Of a DNA stretch of 14,240 bases, positions 6,280-12,854 are shown piece by piece; position 1 is the stretch's first letter, and every line of letters starts with the position of its first letter. Where the stretch lies: the NCBI GenBank assembly GCA_900553305.1, contig USDI01000042.1, forward strand, positions 1-14,240, read 5' to 3'. The translations under genes and the position numbers were made by a program. A model generated the notes under the pieces. It did not search any database, was not told where the DNA came from, and saw only the letters and a list, made by a program, of their open reading frames with translations. This DNA is from an uncultured Lachnospiraceae bacterium (lineage in GTDB: Bacteria; Bacillota; Clostridia; Lachnospirales; Lachnospiraceae).

Positions 6280-6322
6280 GATAGCAAAGGGAATCGGCCC
6301 AGAAAAGATGGAGGGAAAATAA

Positions 6323-7693
6323 ATGGGATTAATTAAAGCAGTAACAAGCGCTGTTGGCGGCGTGGTTGCAGACCAGTGGGAGGAGTATTTCTACTGTGAT
6401 TCTTTGGAATCTGACGTATTGGTGACTAAGGGACGCAAGCGTCAGAAAGGCCGTGGCGCAGGCAATAACAATGGGGAAGATAACATTATTTCGAACGGAT
6501 CGGTCATTGCTGTCAATGAAGGACAGTGTATGATTATCGTAGATCAGGGTAAGGTTGTGGAACTTTGTGCCGAAGCAGGAGAGTTCAAGTATGATACTTC
6601 TTCTGAGCCGAGCATTTTCTGTGGAAATCTTGGGGAGAACATTAAGAAGACCTTCTCAACCATAGGAAGACGTATTGCATTTGGCGGTGAAACAGCCAAG
6701 GATCAGAGAGTTTATTTCTTTAATACAAAGGAGATTATGGGGAATAAATACGGAACAGCCAATCCGGTACCGTTCCGTGTGGTAGACCAGAATATCGGAC
6801 TGGATATTGATATTTCCATCCGTTGTAACGGGGAGTATTCTTATCACATTACCGACCCGATTCTTTTCTATACCAATGTATGCGGTAATGTGGTCAGTGA
6901 TTATGAGAGAAGTGAGATTGACAGTCAGTTAAAGACCGAGCTGATGACCGCTTTGCAGCCTGCATTTGCGAAGATTTCTGCTATGGGAATCCGTTACAGT
7001 GCAGTACCGGCACATACCATGGAACTTGCAGATGCACTGAACGAAGTTCTGTCCGAAAAGTGGGCACAGCTTCGTGGTATCGAAATCGTTTCCTTCGGTA
7101 TTAACACCATGAAGGCATCCGAAGAAGACGAAGCAATGATCAAAGAGCTTCAGAAGAGCGCGGTATTACGCAATCCGAATATGGCAGCAGCAACACTCGT
7201 TGGTGCACAGGCAGAGGCAATGAAGGCAGCAGCCTCTAATACATCCACCGGACCGATGATGGCATTTGCCGGTATGAATATGGCCAATATGGCAGGAGGT
7301 ATGAATGCACAGGGATTGTTTGCAATGGGTGGATCCCAGCAGGCACCGGTACAGAATGCAGCACCGCAGGCAGCAGCACAGAACGCAGCACCTGCCGCAG
7401 CCGCTCCTGCTCCGGCAGCAGATACATGGACCTGTTCCTGTGGAAAGACAGGTAACACCGGTAAGTTCTGTGCAGAGTGCGGATCACCCAAGCCTGTTGC
7501 AGCAGACGGATGGGTATGTTCCTGCGGCGCAGTCAACAAGGGTAAATTCTGTTCCGAATGTGGAGCCAGGAAGCCGGCAGGAGAACCGCTTTACAAGTGT
7601 GACAAGTGCGGATGGGAGCCGGAAGATCCGAAGAATCCTCCGAAGTTCTGTCCGGAGTGCGGAGATCCGTTTGATGATAATGACGTGCAATAA
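6323..7693 (+). CDS. SPFH/Band-7 domain protein with three C-terminal zinc ribbons (YdjI-like)
   Basis: A 456-residue protein. The N-terminal two thirds (about 1-290, MGLIKAVTSAVGGVVADQW, then the beta-rich core NGSVIAVNEGQCMIIVDQGKV, then helices ending in GIEIVSFGINTMKASEEDEAMIKELQKS) matches the bacterial SPFH 'virion core protein-like' group that includes B. subtilis YdjI. A low-complexity Ala/Gln/Pro/Met linker (about 290-367) follows. Then come three zinc ribbons: Cys 371/373/383/386, Cys 399/401/410/413 and Cys 426/429/443/446. The first two use the short CxC...CxxC form and the third a rubredoxin-like CxxC...CxxC. No clear transmembrane helix is seen, so it is probably held at the membrane by partners. 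In B. subtilis the YdjI SPFH protein works with YdjG, YdjH and PspA; the next two genes here are YdjG- and YdjH-like. A membrane-organising role is inferred. Confidence 0.88.
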   Translation: MGLIKAVTSAVGGVVADQWEEYFYCDSLESDVLVTKGRKRQKGRGAGNNNGEDNIISNGSVIAVNEGQCMIIVDQGKVVELCAEAGEFKYDTSSEPSIFCGNLGENIKKTFSTIGRRIAFGGETAKDQRVYFFNTKEIMGNKYGTANPVPFRVVDQNIGLDIDISIRCNGEYSYHITDPILFYTNVCGNVVSDYERSEIDSQLKTELMTALQPAFAKISAMGIRYSAVPAHTMELADALNEVLSEKWAQLRGIEIVSFGINTMKASEEDEAMIKELQKSAVLRNPNMAAATLVGAQAEAMKAAASNTSTGPMMAFAGMNMANMAGGMNAQGLFAMGGSQQAPVQNAAPQAAAQNAAPAAAAPAPAADTWTCSCGKTGNTGKFCAECGSPKPVAADGWVCSCGAVNKGKFCSECGARKPAGEPLYKCDKCGWEPEDPKNPPKFCPECGDPFDDNDVQ

Positions 7694-7728
7694 GACAGTT
7701 GGCTTTGTTGTTGAAGCAGAGGTGGAGC

Positions 7729-8829
7729 ATGAGTGAATTTGATACGAATTTAGATGCCAGAACGGTATCAACGATGGAAGAAACGGATAAAAAATGTCCA
7801 AACTGTGGCGGGGTCATGGATTTTGACCCCAAAACAGGAGGTCTTCTTTGTCCGTACTGTGGACATACACAGGAAATCGCAGCAAAGACGGACGAGCCGA
7901 AGGAAGCGGCTGAGTTATCCTTTGATACTGCGGAAAACACAGAAAACTGCAACTGGGGTGCGGAGAAGAAAACCGTAATCTGCAAGGCCTGCGGTGCTGA
8001 GTCTGTTTATGATGCATTGGAGATTTCAGCGGTCTGTCCGTTCTGTGGCTCCAATCAGGTCATGGAAGCTGCAGACCAGAATACGATAGCGCCCGGAGGT
8101 GTGGTTCCCTTTCAATACTCTGATAAGCAGGCTGCTGACCTGTTTCAAAAGTGGATCAAGAAGAAGTTCTTTTGTCCGAAGCTTGCCAAGGAAAGTGCGA
8201 AGGCCAAGCATTTTAAGGGGATTTATCTTCCCTACTGGACATTTGATGCACAGACGGATTCTACCTATCGTGCAGAGTACGGAATAGAAAGAACCGTAAA
8301 GGAGAACGGAGAAGAAAAGACAGTAACGGACTGGTACCGGTGCTCCGGTCATCACAAGGAGTTCTTTGATGATGAGCTGGTGTGTGCGACTACGAACCAG
8401 AACCGCTCCATGCTTGCCGGAATTGAACCCTTTAACACGGCAGAAAATAAGGCATATAAGCCGGAATATGTGGCCGGCTTTGCAGCAGAGCGTTATGCCA
8501 TCGGGTTTAAGGAAGGCTGGGAAATCGCAAAGAAGAGCATTGATAGTAAGCTCAGACGGTCCATCGACGATAAGATCCGTGATGAGCATGATGCAGATGA
8601 TACACGTAACATTCAGATAAACAGCACATTCAGTAACCTGACCTACAAATACCTGCTGCTTCCTGTATGGCTTTCCAGCTATAAATACAAGGATAAGATA
8701 TATAACTTCATGGTGAACGGCCAGACCGGCAAGGTATCCGGTAAGACACCGATCTCTATTCCGAAGGTGATCATTACTGTTCTTGGATGTATTGCAGCCA
8801 TTGCCCTCATTTACTATCTGATGAATTAA
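7729..8829 (+). CDS. Zinc-ribbon protein with C-terminal membrane anchor (YdjG-like)
   Basis: A 366-residue protein similar in layout to B. subtilis YdjG. Two zinc ribbons lie at the N-terminus: Cys 23/26/41/44 (CPNC...CPYC) and Cys 85/88/103/106 (CKAC...CPFC). A long conserved region starts at IAPGGVVPFQYSDKQAADLF and contains KGIYLPYWTFDAQT and LLLPVWLSSYKY, two YLP/LPVW motifs characteristic of the family. One hydrophobic helix ends the protein (about 345-365, then MN), so the bulk is probably cytoplasmic. ATG 7729 is chosen because AGAGGTGG sits just upstream; a TTG at 7699 would add 10 residues without a good ribosome binding site. It begins 35 bases after the SPFH gene and is probably co-transcribed with it. 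The biochemical function is unknown; a membrane partner of the SPFH protein is likely. Confidence 0.82.
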   Translation: MSEFDTNLDARTVSTMEETDKKCPNCGGVMDFDPKTGGLLCPYCGHTQEIAAKTDEPKEAAELSFDTAENTENCNWGAEKKTVICKACGAESVYDALEISAVCPFCGSNQVMEAADQNTIAPGGVVPFQYSDKQAADLFQKWIKKKFFCPKLAKESAKAKHFKGIYLPYWTFDAQTDSTYRAEYGIERTVKENGEEKTVTDWYRCSGHHKEFFDDELVCATTNQNRSMLAGIEPFNTAENKAYKPEYVAGFAAERYAIGFKEGWEIAKKSIDSKLRRSIDDKIRDEHDADDTRNIQINSTFSNLTYKYLLLPVWLSSYKYKDKIYNFMVNGQTGKVSGKTPISIPKVIITVLGCIAAIALIYYLMN

Positions 8830-8834
8830 GCGTG

Positions 8835-8848
8835 CCGGAATGCTCCGG
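8835..8848 (+). repeat. Small intra-operon hairpin
   Basis: Perfect stem CCGGA-ATGC-TCCGG in the 66-base gap between the YdjG-like and YdjH-like genes. No U-tract follows, so it is not an obvious terminator. It could affect mRNA processing or stability, or be incidental. Confidence 0.35.
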
Positions 8849-8895
8849 AGTCATTAGATTTATGACAGGTAAATGAATATAAAGGAGCTTAGAAA

Positions 8896-9660
8896 ATGTC
8901 ATTAAATGTGTTAGGTCTTACATTTAGTGCGGTTGTCTTTTTAGGTATTTTTATTGCGGCAGCAGTTATCGGAATGAAAATCTACAGAAAGGTACGGTCA
9001 ATTTCCAGGCAGGCATTTGGAACGGAGAATATTTTAGAAGGCTTCCGTCAGATGGAAATCGAGAATTCCACGACACCAAAGTCCGTTGCAGGAATGACCA
9101 GTCTATACCTTCCCAAGATCAAGAAAGATTTTCCTGAATTTCAATATGATGAAATGAAAGTCAGGGCAGAAAATGCCCTGACTTCTTATCTGTTAGCCAT
9201 CAGTTCAATGAATCCATCATTTTTAAAAGAGGGAGGACAGGAATTGAGAGATCATCTCGCTATGAAGCTAGCCATGCTTCGTGAGGAAGAGGTACGGGAA
9301 ACTTATAGAGACATCAAAATCCACCGCACAGAACTTGCAAATTACAGAAAACGGAACGGCCGCTGCATTGTGACGTTCCAGAGCTCTTTACAGAGCTTTT
9401 ATACCAAGACAGACAGAAGCGGGAAGCTTCTTGCAGGAAATGCACAGCTTTATACACAGACGAAATATAACGTGGATGTGATTTATATACAGGATCGGGA
9501 GCTGGTCGAAAAGGAAACCGATCTTTCCCTGGGATTAAACTGTCCGAACTGCGGAGCACCTATTTCCACGCTGGGAAGCAAGGTGTGCGAGTATTGCGGA
9601 ACTCCGATTGTGGAATTGAACATTTATGCATGGACATTCAGTAACATTGAAGAGGTATAG
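8896..9660 (+). CDS. N-terminally anchored zinc-ribbon protein (YdjH-like)
   Basis: A 254-residue protein. One transmembrane helix lies near the N-terminus (about 7-28, LGLTFSAVVFLGIFIAAAVIGM) and is followed by a basic stretch (KIYRKVRSISR), implying an outside N-terminus and a cytoplasmic body. The body (TTPKSVAGMTSLYLPKIKKDFPEF, then a two-layer alpha/beta region) resembles the YdjH/Tim44-like fold group. One zinc ribbon closes the protein: Cys 216/219 and 231/234 (CPNC...CEYC). Length and layout match B. subtilis YdjH. ATG 8896 follows AAGGAG at 8 bases. Its stop lies 5 bases before the PcrA start. With the two preceding genes it probably forms a membrane-associated SPFH complex; the specific activity is unknown. 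Confidence 0.8.
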   Translation: MSLNVLGLTFSAVVFLGIFIAAAVIGMKIYRKVRSISRQAFGTENILEGFRQMEIENSTTPKSVAGMTSLYLPKIKKDFPEFQYDEMKVRAENALTSYLLAISSMNPSFLKEGGQELRDHLAMKLAMLREEEVRETYRDIKIHRTELANYRKRNGRCIVTFQSSLQSFYTKTDRSGKLLAGNAQLYTQTKYNVDVIYIQDRELVEKETDLSLGLNCPNCGAPISTLGSKVCEYCGTPIVELNIYAWTFSNIEEV

Positions 9661-9665
9661 GTCGA

Positions 9666-11903
9666 ATGAGCATTTATGATAGCTTAAATGAAGAACAGAA
9701 AAAGGGCGTGTTTACTACGGAGGGTCCTGTGCTTTTACTGGCGGGTGCCGGCTCCGGAAAAACACGGGTGCTGACACACCGCATTGCCTATCTGATTGAT
9801 GAGCTGGGAGTGAATTCCTATCATATCATGGCGATTACGTTTACCAACAAGGCAGCCGGTGAGATGAAGGAGCGTGTGGAACGGCTCGTAGGAATAGGGG
9901 CAGACAGCATCTGGGTTACTACCTTTCATTCGACCTGTGTGCGGATTCTGCGCCGTTTCGCAGATCGTCTGGGATACGATAACAGTTTTACCATTTATGA
10001 TACGGATGATCAGAAGTCAGTGATGAAGGATGTCTGCAAGCATTTACAGATTGATACGAAGCAGATGAAGGAGCGGACGATTCTGTCTGCTATTTCTTCT
10101 GCAAAAAATGAACTTGTGGGTGTGCAGGAATATGAAACGCAGGCCACGGGGGATTTCCGTAAGCAGAAGGTGGCAGCCGCTTACCGGGAGTATCAGAATA
10201 TCCTTAAGAAGAACAATGCAATGGATTTTGATGATCTCATTATGAATGCAGTGGAGCTGTTCAAGGCGTGTCCGGACGTACTGGAATATTATCAGAAGCG
10301 GTTTCAGTATATCATGGTGGATGAGTATCAGGATACGAATACAGCGCAGTTCCGGCTGATCCGTCTGCTGGCAGAGGGATCACGCAACATCTGTGTAGTC
10401 GGTGACGATGATCAGTCCATTTACAAATTCCGTGGAGCCAATATCCGGAATATTCTGGATTTTGAAAAATATTATCCGGAGGCTGTTGTGATCCGACTGG
10501 AGCAGAATTACCGTTCCACGCAGAATGTACTCGATGCTGCGAATGCGGTCATCCGGAATAATGTGGGCCGTAAGAGCAAGACGCTCTGGACGGACAAAGG
10601 AGCCGGGAACCGGATTCATTACCGCCAGTTTGACAATGCGTATGAGGAAGCTGAATTTATTGCGGATGACATCAGCCGGAAGATCAAGGACGGTATTGTG
10701 GAAGCCGGCGAATGTGCAGTCCTTTTCCGGACAAATGCACAGGCGCGTCTCCTGGAAGAGCGCTTTGTTGTGGAAGGCATTCCCTATGATGTGGTTGGCG
10801 GAACGAACTTTTATGCCAGAAGAGAAATCAAGGATCTTCTTTCGTATTTAAAGACGGTTGATAACGCACGGGATGATCTGGCTGTAAAGCGTATCATCAA
10901 TGTGCCAAAGCGTGGGATCGGTGCAGCAACCATTGCTAAAGTGGATGATTATGCACAGATGCATGAAATCAGTTTTTACGAGGCACTGTGTCATGCGGAT
11001 GAGATTCAGGGACTTGGTAAGGCGGAAGCGAAGATCCGTCCCTTTGTCAATATGATTCAGGTATTCCGCAGCCGCCTTTCTTATTATAGCCTGAAGGAAT
11101 TGATGCATGATATTCTGGATACGACGAATTATATCAATGAAATGGATGTCGATGATGAGATCGAAGCACAGAGCCGGATTGATAATATCGATGAATTGAT
11201 TAATAAAATTGTTGCATATGAAGAGGCCAACGATGAGCCCTCCTTAAGTGCATTTTTGGAGGAAGTGGCGCTGGTAGCCGACATTGACCGGCTATCCGAA
11301 GACGATAACCGTGTGCTGCTGATGACACTGCACAGTGCAAAGGGACTGGAATTTTCGCACGTGTATCTTGCCGGTATGGAGGATGGTATTTTCCCAAGCT
11401 ACATGACGATTGCCTCTGATGATCCGGCAGAGATCGAAGAGGAACGCCGTCTTGCTTATGTGGGAATTACCAGAGCGAAAGATGATCTGACGCTGTGCTA
11501 TGCCAAAATGCGTATGGTGCGTGGTGAAACACAGATGAATGCGGTCAGCCGCTTTGTCAAAGAAATTCCGTCGGAGCTAATGGACAATAAGCCACCTGCC
11601 CCCAGATATCAGCCGGTTGTGGCAGATAAATCCTCACGCACGATTTCCGCTACAAAGAAGCCCTACCTTGCTTCCACCGGAATGGGTTCCTTCGGGGCAC
11701 TGGGAATTTCAAAGGGGTCCGAAGCGGTAAAGGGAGGTAAGCCGGACTATGATATCGGGGACCGCGTCAGGCATGTAAAGTATGGAGAAGGCTTTGTGAC
11801 AGACCTGGAGCCGGGACCGAGAGACTATAAGGTGACGGTTGATTTTGACGATGCCGGACAGAAGATCATGTATGCGGCTTTTGCGAAGCTTGAGAAGCTA
11901 TGA
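9666..11903 (+). CDS. pcrA: ATP-dependent DNA helicase PcrA (UvrD/Rep superfamily 1)
   Basis: A 745-residue 3'-5' SF1A helicase of full length. Seen: the Q-motif region LNEEQKKGV; Walker A AGAGSGKT (26-33); motif Ia TFTNKAAGEMKERV; Walker B VDEYQDTN (218-225); motif III GDDDQSIYKFRGA; motif IV QNYRST; motif V LMTLHSAKGLEF; and motif VI EERRLAYVGITRAK. The last 55 residues (from KPDYDIGDRVRHVKYGEGFV) form the Tudor-like C-terminal domain that in PcrA binds RNA polymerase. PcrA is essential in Gram-positive bacteria for repair, rolling-circle plasmid replication and clearing of transcription-replication conflicts and R-loops. The ATG lies 5 bases after the YdjH-like stop; the only ribosome binding site is a weak AGAGGT within that gene's end, suggesting translational coupling. 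ligA, its usual neighbour in some Firmicutes, is not here. Confidence 0.96.
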   Translation: MSIYDSLNEEQKKGVFTTEGPVLLLAGAGSGKTRVLTHRIAYLIDELGVNSYHIMAITFTNKAAGEMKERVERLVGIGADSIWVTTFHSTCVRILRRFADRLGYDNSFTIYDTDDQKSVMKDVCKHLQIDTKQMKERTILSAISSAKNELVGVQEYETQATGDFRKQKVAAAYREYQNILKKNNAMDFDDLIMNAVELFKACPDVLEYYQKRFQYIMVDEYQDTNTAQFRLIRLLAEGSRNICVVGDDDQSIYKFRGANIRNILDFEKYYPEAVVIRLEQNYRSTQNVLDAANAVIRNNVGRKSKTLWTDKGAGNRIHYRQFDNAYEEAEFIADDISRKIKDGIVEAGECAVLFRTNAQARLLEERFVVEGIPYDVVGGTNFYARREIKDLLSYLKTVDNARDDLAVKRIINVPKRGIGAATIAKVDDYAQMHEISFYEALCHADEIQGLGKAEAKIRPFVNMIQVFRSRLSYYSLKELMHDILDTTNYINEMDVDDEIEAQSRIDNIDELINKIVAYEEANDEPSLSAFLEEVALVADIDRLSEDDNRVLLMTLHSAKGLEFSHVYLAGMEDGIFPSYMTIASDDPAEIEEERRLAYVGITRAKDDLTLCYAKMRMVRGETQMNAVSRFVKEIPSELMDNKPPAPRYQPVVADKSSRTISATKKPYLASTGMGSFGALGISKGSEAVKGGKPDYDIGDRVRHVKYGEGFVTDLEPGPRDYKVTVDFDDAGQKIMYAAFAKLEKL

Positions 11904-12249
11904 TCCGTATGCCATTCATAAGCTGCCGGATAGCACAGAAGAACTTAAAGGAAAAGATATATTGTCTCCGGCAACTTATTTCATGCCGGGCATCTGCCCT
12001 ATAGAAATGATGATACAAAATGCCCTTTGAGAGCAGGCTCCCACGGTCATCTTGTACAATCATTTCCACATGGCTGATTATTTGTGCAAATTTTGGAAAA
12101 TGACTGTTGTTAAAATGCGGATGAGATGATATATTATCTAATAACAAGAGCAGACCGGAATAGGAATTCTTATTTGGGGAAGACTAGACGGGTAATGATC
12201 TGCCGGATTGGTGAAACAATGGAAATGCAGGAAAGGACAGGGTGAGGAT
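11904..12249. other. Intergenic region without a recognised gene
   Basis: 346 bases between pcrA and the next gene. Seen: an imperfect inverted repeat, TAAG-CT-GCCGG (11919-11929) with CCGGC-AA-CTTA (11968-11978); a short palindrome ATGCC-G-GGCAT (11983-11993); and a one-mismatch stem ATTTCCACA/TGTGCAAAT (12062-12070, 12083-12091). Neither stem has the tight GC stem plus U-tract of a clear terminator, so the 3' end of the pcrA transcript is not obvious. No open reading frame has a convincing ribosome binding site. Confidence 0.5.
12107..12135 (+). promoter_or_regulatory. Probable promoter of the small acidic membrane protein gene
   Basis: TTGTTA (12107-12112), a 17-base spacer and TATATT (12130-12135), about 115 bases upstream of ATG 12250. 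Spacing is ideal and each element is close to consensus. Confidence 0.5.
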
Positions 12250-12621
12250 ATGAACAAGATAGAAGAGATCGCAGCTATGCTGAAGCAGTATGATATCAAG
12301 GATTTGAAGAATGTCAGAGACCTGAATGATTTAAAGGATTTTCTGGCACATAAGGAAGAAGAAAAGAAAAAAGGCAAGAATGTGCTTCTGTGCATCTTTG
12401 CAGTTGTTGGAGTGATCGTTGTGGTTGCAGCAATCTGCTATGGTGTATACCGTTATCTCGTGCCAGATTATCTCGAGGATTTTGATGATGATTTCGATGA
12501 TGAATTTGACGATGACTTCTTCGATGATGAGGACGAGGATAAGGAAGACAAGGAAGAGCAGCCCGCAAAGGACTGGAAGGATGATGTCGAAAAGGAAGAC
12601 CTTGCAGCTTCTGAAGAATAA
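12250..12621 (+). CDS. Small single-pass membrane protein with Asp/Glu-rich tail
   Basis: A 123-residue protein with no family I can name. Residues 1-43 are amphipathic and charged (MNKIEEIAAMLKQYDIKDLKNVRDLNDLKDF, ending in a Lys-rich run EEEKKKGK). Residues 44-66 form one transmembrane helix (NVLLCIFAVVGVIVVVAAICYGV). Residues 73-123 are strongly acidic, including a run alternating Phe with Asp/Glu (FDDDFDDEFDDDFFDDEDED). The basic run before the helix predicts an inside N-terminus and an outside acidic tail. ATG 12250 follows GGGTGAGG. It has its own likely promoter and a strong terminator, so it is probably a single-gene unit. The acidic tail could bind cations or basic partners; this is only inference. 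Asp/Glu codons are mixed, and the frame is well supported. Confidence 0.75.
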   Translation: MNKIEEIAAMLKQYDIKDLKNVRDLNDLKDFLAHKEEEKKKGKNVLLCIFAVVGVIVVVAAICYGVYRYLVPDYLEDFDDDFDDEFDDDFFDDEDEDKEDKEEQPAKDWKDDVEKEDLAASEE

Positions 12622-12652
12622 AGGATATCAGTCAAAGTGATCATCTAATGTC

Positions 12653-12680
12653 GGGATGTGCCGGTGCACATCCCTTTTTT
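12653..12680 (+). terminator. Intrinsic terminator
   Basis: A perfect 9-bp stem, GGGATGTGC and GCACATCCC, with a CGGT loop, followed directly by six Ts (12675-12680). It lies 31 bases after the stop of the small membrane protein gene. Confidence 0.9.
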
Positions 12681-12811
12681 GAGTAGAGCACTCAGTGAAA
12701 GCGAATCGAAGATGAAGCTTGAGGTTCGTGCGAACCATACCTGTGCACTTAAAGAATGCAAGTCGAAGGTGCAGCATGAATTTAGTGCAGCAGGTAGAGT
12801 AGAGCACTCAG
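12681..12811. repeat. Hairpin-rich repeat element bounded by 15-bp direct repeats
   Basis: gagtagagcactcag occurs at 12681-12695 and again, identical, at 12797-12811 (offset 116). Between them are a perfect stem GGTTCG-TG-CGAACC (12723-12736) and an imperfect long dyad CTGTGCACTTAAA / TTTAGTGCAGCAG (12741-12753, 12781-12793), inside which ATGC/GCAT can also pair. It begins right after a terminator and ends 43 bases before the next gene. The direct-repeat sequence is also found in part at 2226-2242. It encodes no protein; it could be a dispersed intergenic repeat or a structured leader of the methyltransferase gene. Confidence 0.6.
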
Positions 12812-12854
12812 GTATTTATTAGATTGGGTATATAAATAAGAGAGGAATCATGAT

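Noticed and set aside
7150..7539. 129-codon minus-strand frame rich in Ala and Cys
   Set aside because: It mirrors the Ala/Gln-rich linker and zinc ribbons of the SPFH gene; its composition follows from that coding strand.
11839..12030. 63-codon frame overlapping the pcrA end
   Set aside because: No ribosome binding site, mostly intergenic, and no protein-like pattern.
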